Shown: positions 46,582-57,811 of the stretch, in pieces | Layout: each line of letters begins with the position of its first letter | Numbering within the stretch: position 1 is the first letter of the stretch | Assembly: GCA_027924585.1 (NCBI GenBank) | Contig: BSBM01000307.1 | Coordinates: 17,593,501-17,657,500 of the forward strand | Source of the DNA: Larix kaempferi | Taxonomy: Eukaryota; Streptophyta; Pinopsida; Pinales; Pinaceae | Length of the DNA stretch: 64,000 nt | Direction of reading: 5' to 3' | Position numbers and translations under genes: made by a program | The notes under the pieces: generated by a model | The model's input: the letters and a program-made list of their open reading frames with translations, nothing else | Database searches by the model: none | Told to the model about the DNA's origin: nothing

Positions 46582-46593
46582 TGGTATCAGAGC
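46582..46593 (+). promoter_or_regulatory. Primer-binding site of Copia E
   Basis: TGGTATCAGAGC, exact initiator Met-tRNA type. Confidence 0.9.
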
Positions 46594-46705
46594 GAGGGGG
46601 CAGAAAACAATGATATTTTGCAGACACACAGAAATTTCTAGAACTCATAAATTTTTAGTGATTTTCTTTTGTTAGTGATCAGCCTTATGTTTGGTTGAAG
46701 AAGAG

Positions 46706-47554
46706 ATGGCTACAGGTCTTAGGTTGGAGGATAGGTTGAATGGGACAGTGAACTTTGTGCCATGGAAGGCTAGCATTTTACTGATATTAGAGGAGAATGA
46801 ACTATGGGTGGAGGTGGTTAGAAATACTATAGCTAACCCGATTTCCATTCCCGCTGCTACAGATGCAGCAGCACTATTAGCCGTCAACAAGAAGGACTGT
46901 AAGGCTAGGAGGATTATCCTTGATGTAGTTAAATCCCACATCATCCCTCACATTTCTAGGAATACTAGGGCACATGAGATGTGGAGTTCCTTGACCAGTT
47001 TATATGAGAGTTTCAATGAGAATAGTAAGATGGTTCTCAAAGAGAAACTCAAGAGTATAAAGATGAATGGAGGAGAGGGAGTCATAGCATACCTCACTAG
47101 GATATCTGCAGTTCAGGATGAACTGGCAGTGGTTGGGGAAGTGGTATCTGCTACTGAGCTTGTACGTACAGCAGTGAATGGGGCTTCAAATCCTTGGGGT
47201 GAATTTGTGTAGGCCATAGTGGGTAGAGAGAACCTACCGTCTTGGGAGAGACTGTGGGATGACTTTGTGCAGGAGGAGACTAGGAGAGGTCTCGTACAAG
47301 GTAGTTCATCACAGAGTGGGGTAGATGAGGAGAACGTGGCATTGACAACAAAGGGGAAGAAGAAGAAGGGTCCCAAAAAGGGTGGGGCCAAGCAGCAGCA
47401 GCAAGGTGGAAAGAAGAAGGAATTGAGTAAAATCAAGTGCTATTGTTGTCAGGCGTTTGGGCACTATGCTTCACAGTGTCCAAGCAAGAAGAAGAAGAAT
47501 GGACAGCAGACAACAGCCTCAGCAGAGGTTGATGACTTTGGAGACAGGTTTTAG
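46706..47554 (+). pseudogene. gag of Copia E, two nonsense changes
   Basis: Starts MATGLRLEDRLNG at 46706 with the W-K-A-S-I-L-L-I-L-E-E pattern of UBN2-type Gag. TAG at 47210-47212 interrupts EFV / AIVGRENLPSW; the next part stays in frame. A Lys-rich segment then precedes an intact zinc knuckle, C-Y-C-C-Q-A-F-G-H-Y-A-S-Q-C (C-x2-C-x4-H-x4-C), near 47439-47480. A second TAG ends it at 47552-47554, again with the frame continuing. Both stops could be Gln CAG changed to TAG. Gag would package the element RNA. Confidence 0.88.
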
Positions 47555-48907
47555 AGGGATTTTTCCCTATATGTTGGACAGATTGAGAGAGAGAGAGTCT
47601 CTTTAGCCACCAACACATATATGGATATGGAGAGTGAGCATTCATTGTTGGCAGGTCATCAGATGAGTCCATCCACCACTAGTACTTGGTACATTGACAA
47701 CAAACCCTCGAGACACATGACAGGTACTCGAGAGTTGTTCTCCGATCTATCACAGACAGTTAGAGATGTGGAGGTTGTACTTGGAGACAATACCATTGTT
47801 AGAGCAGTTGGTCAGGGGACCACTACATTTCAGAGGGAGTCTATGAGTCCCATGATTTTGAGGGATGTGTTGTATGTCCTTGGGCTGAAAAAGAACCTTG
47901 TTTCAGTTTCCACTATTGAGGACAGGGATCTTGGGGTGTGTTTCTCAGATGGGAGAGTGCAGGTTTTCCCCAGCACTACAGGTGTATCTACTCCCATGGA
48001 CATTGGGGTTAGATGTGGAAATTTGTACAAGCTATTGTTTCAGCCACAACATGCTCTAGCACACAGCAGCTGCAGTGAGCTATGTGAGCTATGGAACCGG
48101 AGGATGGCCCACCTACATCACCCAGCTCTGAGATTATTGAGGAGCATGGTTACAGGTTTACCCGAGTTCAGCACTGAGCAAAGTGATGTGTGCAGGGGGT
48201 GTGCTTTGGGAAAGTACACCAAGACTACTTTTCCGAGTAGTGACACAAGAGAAGCAGGAGTGCTTGACTTGATCCATTCTAACATTTGCAGTCCTATTTC
48301 ATCAGTCTCCTTGACTAGTCATGAGTACTACATTAGCTTCATTGATGACTACTCTAGGAAGACCTAGATCTACTTCTTGAGGAGCAAGAAGTCACACTTA
48401 GTTTTGAGTGTCTTCCAAGGGTTCAAATCCCTTATGGAGAAGCAGACGGGAAGGAAGATCCAGATGTTGACATCGGAAAATGGGGGTGAGTATACCTCCA
48501 AGGAGTTCGATGCATTTTGTAGACAGGAGGGTATACAGAGACAACTGACAGTTCCCTACACAACTAAGCAGAATGGAGTAGCAGAGAGGAAGAACAGGTC
48601 GCTTGTGGGAGTAGCGAGAGCTATGCTTCATGATCAGGGGTTACCGTTCTTTCTATGGGCAGAGTCATGCAACACTGCAGTATATCTGCAAGACAAGAGT
48701 CCTCACCATGCTTTGGGGAGGAAGACTCCAGAGGAGATGTATACAGGCAAGAAGCCTGAGGTGAGCTACTTTCGTATATTTGGTTCTTTGACTTTCTCTC
48801 ATGTCCCTTCTAAGAAGAGGACGAAGTTTGAGCCCACTACAGAGAGAGGTATCTTTGTGGGTTATGATGAGACTTCGAAGGCATATCGGCTTTACATTCC
48901 TGGCTAG
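47555..48907 (+). pseudogene. Protease and integrase of Copia E, broken
   Basis: Same frame as gag. Protease: W-Y-I-D-N-K-P-S-R-H-M at about 47687-47719; the usual D-S-G-A is D-N-K-P, so the active-site loop is lost. Integrase: HHCC part (HLHHPAL, CRGCALGKYTK) about 48110-48220. The first catalytic Asp of LIHSD is Asn (48281-48283). TAG at 48366-48368 replaces a likely Trp in RKTW. The second Asp of SDNGGEY is Glu (48476-48478). The Glu side, NGVAERKNR, is kept near 48570. TAG at 48905-48907 follows RLYIPG. Confidence 0.88.
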
Positions 48908-49400
48908 AAGAGAGTTGTAGTGAGGCGGGAAGTGAAGTTTGATGAGGAGAGAGCCTTCAGGAAGTCCAGAGAGTTAGATAAGCGGGAGCCACCATCTCCC
49001 ACACCTTAATTGACACAGGATTCTTCGATACAGGTTTCAGGTCCATAGGTTTCTGGAGTGTCTGGATCACAGAGTACAGGAACAGCTTCTACCGGTTCAG
49101 TGGTTCAGGTGACAGGTACTTCAGGGACAGGTTCAGGGACAAGTACAGGTTCAAGTTCACAGGTTATAGGTTCTTCCGGGACTGGTTCATCAGTCACTGG
49201 TCCTCGGGGTGTTGGACCTTCTGCTTCTGGGAGTTCCTCAGATGAGGATAGACTAGCTTGGGAGGAACCTTCAAGGAAGATGAAGCCTAAGTGGCTTCAA
49301 GACACCTTGAAGGAAGAAGAGGCATTTGGTAGACCCCAGGAGGAGATCAGGACAGTAGTTGAGCCAGACAGATATGGGATGGCTCTTGTTGCAAGTCTTC
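48908..49400 (+). pseudogene. Linker and RT start of Copia E, cut by F
   Basis: A Ser/Gly/Thr-rich repeat (TGTSGTGS-like, about 49058-49245) is the usual variable linker between integrase and RT. Then KPKWLQDTL and PDRYGMALVASLL, the entry to RT. The frame runs into F LTR sequence after 49400. Confidence 0.82.
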
Positions 49401-50002
49401 TGTTAAATTTTGAGCATTAATTCACAATACTCTAGGATCTTTACTGAGAGAATAACATGTACAGTATATCAATGCATAACAATCATATCAAGCATGTCAA
49501 GCATCACAAGAATCAAAAGTATGAGAGACAAGAGACATAGAGTTTCCATGGGGAAAACCCTAAGGTGAAAAACCCCACAACTTCCTAAGAGATAGAGAGA
49601 GCAATGGCTCAACCAAAGTACAACCAAAATACACTGAGATAGTCTCCTAGTAGCATATGATCCTCCTCCTCACTAGTGCGCCACTTTCTGAGTGAGAGAA
49701 GTATGAGTTTCGGAGTGATCCAAATAGAGATCTCCCGTCTCTATTTATACTAGTTTGTTTGCCCAGTGACCTTATGGGGCCGACTTTCTAGCTAGGTATA
49801 TCAACGATATAATATATATTTTAGGGCCGACCCCACACATGGTGGTCTAATAACCCTTCGCCAAGTACACACACTTGCGACACTTGTCAATACACATGAC
49901 GACACTTACTTATAGAGGAATAACACATCTCTTATAAGGGTACAATAAATATATATGAAATACATAGATGAAATACATTCCGAAGTTACATATACATCAA
50001 CA
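49401..50002 (-). repeat. 3' LTR of Copia F
   Basis: 602 bp. On the minus strand it starts TGTTGATGTATATG and ends TTTAACA. TATAAATAG at 49741-49749. It shares GGGTTATTAGACCACC and GGGGTCGGCC with the C/D LTRs, so it is a distant relative. Confidence 0.93.
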
Positions 50003-50014
50003 CTCCCTCTTAAC
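50003..50014 (-). promoter_or_regulatory. Polypurine tract of Copia F
   Basis: Minus-strand GTTAAGAGGGAG adjoins the 3' LTR. Confidence 0.88.
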
Positions 50015-50245
50015 TAGGAAGGTATTTCTCGACACAGTTTTGCTAGACAAGTCTTCTTCTCGGGATCATCGTCATCGATGCATCGTCATCATCATTGTCA
50101 CGGCTGCTGCTATCTCAACCAATCTATAACTCTACTCGTCATAGGAAGTTCTACAGAGCCAGTCCTTTTTCATACTGGATGTAGGCCCACCACTTGCAGG
50201 TCTTCATCATCACTGGCCATACTGTGGAATCCTCAGGACTTATTA

Positions 50246-50840
50246 GGTGCGTCACAAAACCTTGCAAGAGCATCCCAGGACTTATTACGGGCACACAGTC
50301 CAACCTATCGGATCTCCCAGGGAGCTATTACATGTGACCCTACCACAAAACCTCGAAAGAGAATCCCAGGACTGATTACGGGCACACAGCTCAACCTATC
50401 CGATCTCCCAGGGCGCTATTATATGTGGTCACCACAAAACCTTGCAAGAGCATCCCAGGACTTATTACGGGAACACATCCCAACCTATCGGATCTCCCAG
50501 GGCGATATTACATGTGGTCATGGCAAAACCTTGCAAGAGCATCCCAGGACTTATTACGAGCACACAGCTCAACCTATCGGATCTCCCAAGGCCAAATTAT
50601 ATGCCATATGACAAAACCTTGAAAGAGCATCTGCTAGATATCCCAGGGCCAAATTATATGCCATAGGTAAAACCTTGCAAGACTATCTACAGATCTCCCA
50701 AGGCCAAATTATATGTCCTCCCAGAGCAAAACCTCGAAAGAGCATTTGTCAGATATCCCAGGGCCAGATTACATGCCATAGGAAAAACCTCGAAAGACTA
50801 TCTGCAAATCTCCTAGGGCCAAATTATATGCTCATCTGTA
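50246..50840 (-). repeat. 89/57-bp tandem array in Copia F
   Basis: Units at about 50261, 50352, 50441, 50530 and 50618 (period 88-91), then 56-57-bp units to 50840. + strand cores: CTTGCAAGAGCATCCCAGGA, CTATCGGATCTCCCAGGG and CCAAATTATATGCC. The short units are internal deletions of the long one. Open frames across it are artefacts. Confidence 0.92.
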
Positions 50841-50859
50841 CAACCTGATCCACGGCCAC

Positions 50860-51430
50860 AGAGTATCATCCTGATACTCACCATACATCATCCTGATGTA
50901 TACATGTTCATCCTGATCATCATCACTGCAACATCCTGCTGCATGTCATTTGGAGCAACATCCTGAAGCTCATCATCCATGATCATCCTGATCATATAAT
51001 GCATCTACCTGATGCATACCAAGTATCTACCTGATACATATCATCATACATGATCCACCTGATCATAAAATGTATCTACCTGATACAAATACAAAAACAT
51101 GATCCACCTGATCATACCTGATACATATCAACATACATGATCTACTTGATCATACACAGTATCCACCTGATACATATACAGATACATGGTCCAACCATCC
51201 AACATGATGCATATAAAAAATATATACAAATGATCCTACTGATCATATCCAGCATCCAACATGATGCGTACATACATATACATATAAATGATCCAACTGA
51301 TCATATCCAGCTTCCAACATGATGCGTACATACATATACATATAAATGATCCAACTGATCATATCCAGCATCCTCCTGATGCATATGTAGAGTAGTAACT
51401 GGAGCATCGTCCTGATGCTCATCATCCAGC
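50860..51430 (-). repeat. Degenerate CATCCTGAT/CACCTGATCAT array in Copia F
   Basis: Many imperfect short units built on ATCCTGATNNAT or CCACCTGATCATA, ending in ~58-bp units (TGATCATATCCAGC at about 51240, 51298 and 51355). It resembles in position and wording the TACATG/GATGAT arrays of C and D. Confidence 0.88.
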
Positions 51431-51500
51431 GCTTACATCCATAGCCATGTGAAGGATCCTCCTTCCAACATGCTTGGAATGGCTTCTGCAAATGTGTCCA

Positions 51501-52742
51501 TCACTTCTTCCTCGAAGTGTCATCAATCTGAAGAACACCAAGCCTCTCCCTGAAGTACTCGAACTTCACCCTAGCTAGTGGCTTCGTTAGCACATCTACA
51601 ATCTGCTCGTCCGTCACAATGTACAGGAGCTTCACAGCTCCTCTTTGCACCATATCCCTGATATAGTGATATTTGATCTCTATGTGTTTCGACCTGTCAT
51701 GAAACACTGGGTTCTCGGACAGCTTCACACAACTCTGGTTATCACAAAAGATACTAGTAGCATCCAACGGGAGATCAAATAACTCAGACAGTAGCTTCTG
51801 AAGCCATACTGCCTCACAACTAGCTGAACAGGATGCAACATACTCTGCCTCAGCTATACTCAGTGCTACACAGGACTGCTTCCTGCTGAACCAAGAGATC
51901 AAACCTGATCCCATACTAAAGCAACATCCAGATGTGCTCTTCCTATCTGCAGCACTGCCATCCCAATCTGAATCAACATAACCCCGCAGGTTAAACTTTT
52001 GATTCACTTCATACTTGAGCCCATAATCCACTGTACCCTTCAGGTACCTCAGAACATGCTTTAAAACAACCAGGTGAACACTCCTCGGATCCATCAGGAA
52101 CTGGCTCAATGTGTTCACCGCAAAGCAAATATCTGGTCTCGTGTTTGTCAGGTACATCAAGGACCCAATCATCTGACGATACATAGAGACATCAACCGGC
52201 TCAGATGAATCATCACATAGAAGCTTCAGATTCGATGCCATAGCTGTGGCCATCGCCTTGCAATCCATCATCCCGAATCTCTTCAGGATATCTACTATGT
52301 ACTTCCCTTGACCAAGGAAGATCCCACCTGCACTCTGCCACACCTCCATACCTAGGAAATAATGCATCATTCCCAAATCTTCCATATCGAACTTGGTAGC
52401 AAGCTTCCACTGCATGTCGGAAATCAATTTGTCATCTCCTGTTACAAACAGGTCATCCACATACAGGAGTAGAATCACAGGATTCCCTTCCTCAACCTTG
52501 TAGTAAAGGTTGGAATCCGCTTTACTCTTGGTAAAGCCCAAACTAGATAGGAAACTATCCATCCGACCATACCAAGTTCTGGGAGCTTGCTTCAAGCCAT
52601 ACAAGGCTTTCTTCAATCTGCACACATATGACTCCCTGTCATGTATTTCGAAACTGAGTGGCTGCTCCACATATACTTCTTCTTCAACTACACCATTCAA
52701 GAAAGCAGTCTTGACATCCATCTGGTGTATTTTCCATTTCAT
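51501..52742 (-). CDS. RT-RNase H open frame of Copia F (413 codons)
   Basis: Intact from QMDVKTAFLNG through the RNase H C-terminus. RT: YGLKQAPRTWY near 52585, LLLYVDDLFVTG near 52460 with the catalytic Asp pair, MHYFLGMEVWQ near 52350, QGKYIVDILKRFG. RNase H: DSDWDG near 51970, AEAEYVA, FCDNQSC, HDRSKHIEI and the terminal DVLTKPL. The Copia RT fingers upstream are damaged by a ~50-codon deletion with a frame change near 52745, and no integrase exists, so a functional RT is doubtful. The ATG at 52742 is internal to RT, not a true start. Confidence 0.85.
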   Translation of the reverse strand: MKWKIHQMDVKTAFLNGVVEEEVYVEQPLSFEIHDRESYVCRLKKALYGLKQAPRTWYGRMDSFLSSLGFTKSKADSNLYYKVEEGNPVILLLYVDDLFVTGDDKLISDMQWKLATKFDMEDLGMMHYFLGMEVWQSAGGIFLGQGKYIVDILKRFGMMDCKAMATAMASNLKLLCDDSSEPVDVSMYRQMIGSLMYLTNTRPDICFAVNTLSQFLMDPRSVHLVVLKHVLRYLKGTVDYGLKYEVNQKFNLRGYVDSDWDGSAADRKSTSGCCFSMGSGLISWFSRKQSCVALSIAEAEYVASCSASCEAVWLQKLLSELFDLPLDATSIFCDNQSCVKLSENPVFHDRSKHIEIKYHYIRDMVQRGAVKLLYIVTDEQIVDVLTKPLARVKFEYFRERLGVLQIDDTSRKK

Positions 52743-52980
52743 TACTTTTATATTTCTCTATGCTGCCATATGCAGCATGCTTGATCTGATAGATCCATAT
52801 GGAAGTCATAACAAACTTCCCTTTAGGTCTTGAGACTACATCCCAAACATCATTCTTCATGATCGACGGATCATGGCATTCTTCCCATATCCTAGGAACT
52901 TCAATATCTTCAATAGATATCTTTGTTGCTGGAATAAATGTTGTAGTCCTTCTTTCGTAGGTGAAGGTATACGGTCTTTC
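52743..52980 (-). pseudogene. RT N-terminal part of Copia F
   Basis: The open frame begins exactly after the acceptor-like TTTTGTAG (minus; AG at 52981-52982) and reads ERPYTFTYERRTTTF, then IMKNDVWDVV and GSIEKYK, typical of Copia RT entry. It breaks at about 52745, where residues expected between EKYK and the MKWKIHQMDV text are missing. Confidence 0.8.
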
Positions 52981-54468
52981 CTACAAAACAAGTTAAATTG
53001 CATGATTAGAAACATCTCATAATTTTCAGAACAAATTCTTACACATAAAGAAATATGTCATACAGTCATGCAATTATCTTAGCCAATGCTTCAATAAAAC
53101 ATTTATCCATGTTCCACAACTTTCTAGATGACTTCCAGTCTCTACCAGAACATTATTAAGAGTTTGCACTACTCCCAACATGTCGACAAAGAGGTTTCAT
53201 TCTAGATAAGTAGCACTGGAATATTGTACAGTGCCATAGGCCACTTACCCATCACATGCATATTAGTAGTATACTATTCATTAATGCAATCATTCTAATA
53301 TGCACAATACATATCCTAAGTCTAGGAACATGAGCATATACATCATTGAGCAATTTTATTTAAACAAACAAATATCCATGATCCAGGTGGATATCGGTGG
53401 CGGCCCACCTCTTCCAACTGGCTCAAAACAGTCTTCTGGCAATTTTGGTAAATTACTATTTTTAGCAATTTTTCGGGTCCTGAACTTCCGGAGCCATTTT
53501 GAGGCCCTAAATGACATTTTTTGGCGATTGTATTCATCTTGGCACGAACGAGCATAGCAGCCACATCTCTTCTCAGAGATAGCTACCACCGTTCTAGCTA
53601 TTGTATTTTACAGTCTGTTCTATTTCCGCTATTTAATAGAATATGTGTTTACTGTATCACTGTGTTATTTGAAATATATCTCTGTATATGATTCTGTATA
53701 TGCTATCTTTTGTTTCGTTCCCACATAAATCCGGATCAATCCAAGAAATGATAATCAAAATACTTATCTTTGTTTGTTTGTTGGGTGGACTCTCTCTGAG
53801 TCTTTGCTTCCTTGCAGGAGCTGCTGGAGTCCTAATATGAAGTAGCTTCTTCTACACCTTTCTGTTGAGGAATGTAGAGAGATGGTCAACTCCCTCTGAA
53901 TATCTGCATCTTTGCAGAAACCACTGGAGTGTACTCCCTCTTGATCTTTGCTTCCTGGATTACTTGTTCTTGAACTTATATTCATTCTCGATCCCTATGC
54001 ATGCTTGTTACTATCATCATTGTGTTATCCTCGAGGTCTCATACAGAATCAAACATTCATTAGTATAATCTTAATATTATTAAAACACAATAATCTCAAA
54101 CATGTATAGTCATGATCATTTCAAACAGAAATAATAAGCATTAGCATTCAATGTTTATATAGGACTCTTATGGTTAGTCATAACATGTCTAAACCTGTGA
54201 TTACTCAAACCTATGACTCTTCTAGTTAGTCATAACATTAAATAAGGTAAGACACGTAATATGCATATACCCATGATTATTCAAACCTATGACTTCATGA
54301 ATAAACATCATCAATCATGTCATGCATACTTATATAATAGATCCTATGATATAAGAAACACATACCTGGTCACCATATTTGCTAGTTATGTCTAGCAATG
54401 TGTTCTTGTTCTCTTCAATGACCTGCATAACTCATTAGTTAACTTTTGCAAAAACAAATTATACATAC
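52981..54468 (-). other. Intron-like spacer of Copia F with mini-exon
   Basis: Minus strand: donor-like AGAG/GTATGTATAA at 54469/54468, acceptor-like TTATGCAG ending 54423, 57-bp block 54422-54366, donor-like CAG/GTATGTG at 54365, and acceptor-like CTTGTTTTGTAG ending at 52981. It is related to C and D spacers (shared GAATGAAACCTCTTTG and ATGTTCTGGTAGAGA). It sits where integrase should be. The 46-bp first gap is shorter than normal plant introns. Confidence 0.55.
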
Positions 54469-55713
54469 CTCTATGTGATCCATGACTATGGATGAATCTT
54501 TGTCTTTATGTCACCATGGCATGTTCAGGTTGTCCCTTTAATTTGTACAATCCTCCCTCTTGCTCTCCATTCACTATTGCATCATCAATAGTTTTACCCT
54601 ATGGCCACATTAGGACTTGGCCATCTACAAATGCAACCCTCATGCCTTTTGCATCCAATGCAGAGATGGAGAGAAGGTTATTCTTGAGCCCAGGTTCATA
54701 AAGGACTTCTTTCATCTTCAAATATTTTCCAGAATCTAGGTTGTAGGAGGCTTCACCACTTCCTTTGATACGGTATTGATAATCATCCCCAAGTTTCACC
54801 TTATGGGGTGACTCATGTTCAGATAGGTTTACAAAAGATTCCTTAAACCCAGTCATGTGTTTGGAAGCCCCACTGTCAATTAACCAATCATTACAACCAT
54901 GGGAGATAGTACCTGTGAGAACAGAGATTAGAACATATTCTTCTTCACTTGATGAGTCATCATCACTTTCTTCCCTAGCCTTCTTCTTTGGAGGTTCATC
55001 ATCCTCAGCAGCATGAGCATGATATCTTCTTTTGTTATTCTTCTTCTTGTTGTTGAAGTTGTTGTTATTGTCTGTCTTCTTCTTGGGACAGTCTGAAGCA
55101 AAGTGTCCCTTCTGATTGCAATTGAAGCATATGATATATTTCTTATCTCATCTTTTCTTCTCAGGTCACAAGCCTAGCTTCTTCTTGAGAGCATTCCTCC
55201 CACAGTCTACTGAAAGAGATCAATTTCTTTCTTGCACAGACTCCTTGAATAAAGGAGTCCCATGACCTAGGTAGGCAATTCAGAGTGGTCATAACAAATT
55301 CACCATTGTCCACTACTTCATCCATAGCTTCAAGTTGTTCCTTGACCTGAGATACCTTGGAGAAGTAAGATTGAATGGTTTCTCCATTCGACATCTTGAC
55401 CCCTTTCAATTGATTCCGCAGAGTCATCTTTCGATTTATGTTCTTCCCTTCAAATAACTTAGTCAGGGAGTCAAACATCTCCTTGGGTGTCTTTAGAGAA
55501 GACACATGGGGTATGACATGGTCTTTGATAGAATTAGCAATGATTCTCTTTGCCTTGACCAAGTTCTTCTTATGAAATACCTTAGCCTCTTCATCCTCTG
55601 GGATAGGGATGTCTTCTTTTATGTATGAGTCCAACTCATTCTCTTCTAGGATTAACCCAATCCTATACTTCCAAGCTCGAAAGTTATCAGCCCCTTCAAG
55701 CTTATCCTCAAGC
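54469..55713 (-). pseudogene. gag and protease of Copia F (main part)
   Basis: Gag: IGLILEENELDSYI near 55660-55620, long helical UBN2 region to 55161 (stop at 55158), then in another frame an intact zinc knuckle C-F-N-C-N-Q-K-G-H-F-A-S-D-C at about 55130-55089. Protease: W-L-I-D-S-G-A-S-K-H-M at about 54888-54856, active site intact. The protease frame continues as GLKNNLLSISALDAKGM to a stop in the pre-integrase entry near 54507. The first Gag residues lie at 63277-63261, beyond element D. Frameshifts make it non-functional. Confidence 0.87.
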
Positions 55714-56319
55714 TGTTGAGATATTGTAACTTCAAAGAATATTATATTTGTACTTTATTATTCCGGAGATGTTTCATTCCTCCGTGAAGATCTTATTGTA
55801 TATCCGGAGATGTTTATTCCTCCGTCGGAATGTGGTAACTCGGGTTATTAGACTTCCCTATTGGGGGTCGGCCCTGTATGTGTTATATGGGTCAAAGGGT
55901 TATTAGACCACCCTAGAGGGGTCGGCCCAGTCAGTTGTAGTGGGGTATTTAACCCATTGGTTAAATACGAGCCTACGTGTACTTGTGTAAAAGATGTGTC
56001 AAAGTAGTGTATAAATAGAGGAGGTGTGTTCCTCATTTGACACACACTCACTCACTTGAGAAAGGCGCATTTGTGGAGGAGAGGTCTGCTATGGAGGAGA
56101 AGGAGCTTATGCTCAGGGTTTGCATCTTTGTATATTGCTGGTCATCTATATTGAGGAAGCTTTGCTGGGTTTTCTACCCCATGAGGGTTTCCCAGGATAA
56201 ATCTCTGTCTCTTGTGTTTATGCTATGCTTGTTGTTTCTTCAGTGATCCTGTATATGCTATTATTGTGAAATGGAATGTAATGCTGATATTTTTTGTCTT
56301 AGCATATTGAATCTTAACA
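55714..56319 (+). repeat. 5' LTR of Copia D
   Basis: Starts TGTTGAGATATTG, ends TCTTAACA. Two CCGGAGATGTTT...CCTCCG hairpins (about 55764 and 55802), two copies of GGGTTATTAGAC, the palindrome GTATTTAACC/GGTTAAATAC near 55945-55968 and TATAAATAG at 56010-56018. Confidence 0.95.
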
Positions 56320-56332
56320 TGGTATCAGAGCT
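56320..56332 (+). promoter_or_regulatory. Primer-binding site of Copia D
   Basis: TGGTATCAGAGCT, exact. Confidence 0.92.
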
Positions 56333-57640
56333 AACCTGAAGGAAGACAAGGTATGGCACTAAAGACACTTGCTTTACTTACGACAATTTGAAGGTTAGGG
56401 TTTTACATATCAAAAACTAGTAATCGTAGCACTTTAGCTATAAATCCGTTTTGGCGAAGTTTGCGGATCTGAAATTGTTACAAGACGAAGCTAAAATCTC
56501 CAGGTACCTTGTGTCCAAAGGACAACCTCTAATTCGTTGTACTTTGTGATTTATGATCTGTACAATACAGGGTTTCTGCCTCTTCCAGATCTGAGTCAAA
56601 ATCAGGTGACCTTGGGAAAAAAGGTCATAACTTGGGCTAGGAAGCTCCAAATGAAATTTCGTGAAAAGTGACAGGTAGTACACAGACTGTACTATCTCAG
56701 AAAACTTTTTTAGAGGCCGAAGTTGAAACAGTGACACGTGGCACGTCATACAAGTTCGCTCTCCTGTATTATCCCATAAACAGGTCACGTTGCGACACTT
56801 GGCATAACTCTCTCTCAGAAAATCCAATTGAGGTCAGACCTGTCAGGATGGAAAGATAACAGGCCGAGCTATCTCAGAAAACGTTTTCAGAGGCCGAAGG
56901 TCAAACAGTGACATGTGGCACGCCGTACAAGTTCTCTTTCCTGTATTTTCCCAAAACAGGTCACGTTGCGACATTTGGCATAACTCTCTCTCAGAGAATC
57001 TAATTGAGGTTAGACCTGTCAGGATGGAAAGATAACAGGTCAGGCTATCTTAGGAAACTTTTTCAGACCCTGTGGATCAAAAATGCGGAGTTACACCAGA
57101 AACAATCACGTACATATTTCTGTCAAAACAGAATTATTTTTTGGTACCTTCATTCATGGCTTCCGGAATTTAGGGCTTTGGAGAAAGTTGGAATTTTTGT
57201 AATCGGAGACCACGGCTGGATGCTACTCATCAAAATAGAAATTTAGAGACCAAGATCAGAATTTTTGGTTTGGCAGAAGGCCGGGTTTGATTAGACCCTA
57301 GTTCGGGACTTTGATCAGAAAAGTGGAAAATTAGGGCTTCTGTAAAAATGGGAATTTTTGAAATCTGTGACCATGGCTGGAAGCTCCTCAGAAAAATAGA
57401 AGCTTAGAGCTTTGGATCAAACATTTTGATTGGGCAGAAGAGTGGGATTCATCAAACCCCAGTTCAGGGTCACGTCCAGGGAATCCGAAAGTTTCAAAGG
57501 CAAAATTGAGGAGTGAAACTTTGCAGTTTTCAAATTCTAAATATATCAGTTTGATCAGCTCATCAAGGCGGATATTTCTATCCTTTCGGAAGTTTGAAAT
57601 TCAAAGTTTGAATTTTGGGGGTTTCTCTGACAAACCCATA
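56333..57640 (+). other. Untranslated leader of Copia D
   Basis: Matches the C leader almost throughout, including the internal ~190-bp duplication (CTATCTCAGAAAAC near 56692 and 56869). Short open frames here are not genes. Confidence 0.78.
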
Positions 57641-57811
57641 TCCAGCTCCAGGTCCAGTTCTTGCAAATCAAGTGGATAGGGTTAATCCTAGAAGAAGATG
57701 GATTGGTCACCTGCATAAGTGAAGGAGTTCCTATTTCAGAGGGAGATGAGGCTAAGGCTTTACATAAGGAGATTACAAGCGATCTCGACAGGTATGACTC
57801 ATCGAGGTATG
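57641..57811 (+). pseudogene. Short gag relic of Copia D
   Basis: Same as in C: IGLILEEDGL and EGDEAKALHKE, ending at GAG/GTATGT near 57808. Confidence 0.62.

Larger units (their letters stand above)
45397..49400 (+). mobile_element. Copia element E, left part; continues outside window
   Basis: 5' LTR, primer site, gag, protease, integrase and linker are present in order. The coding text stops at 49400 at the start of RT, where element F is inserted; the RT, RNase H and 3' LTR should lie past the window's right edge, after F. It is the oldest layer of the nest. Several stops and catalytic changes show it is dead. Confidence 0.88.

Noticed and set aside
49058-49420. Ser/Gly/Thr-rich frame as a separate protein
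   Set aside because: It is the variable linker between integrase and RT of Copia E, in frame with the preceding pol; its last codons are in the F LTR.
50078-50666. Frames of 65-177 codons in the F array
   Set aside because: Periodic repeat translation on the strand opposite to F; no domain.
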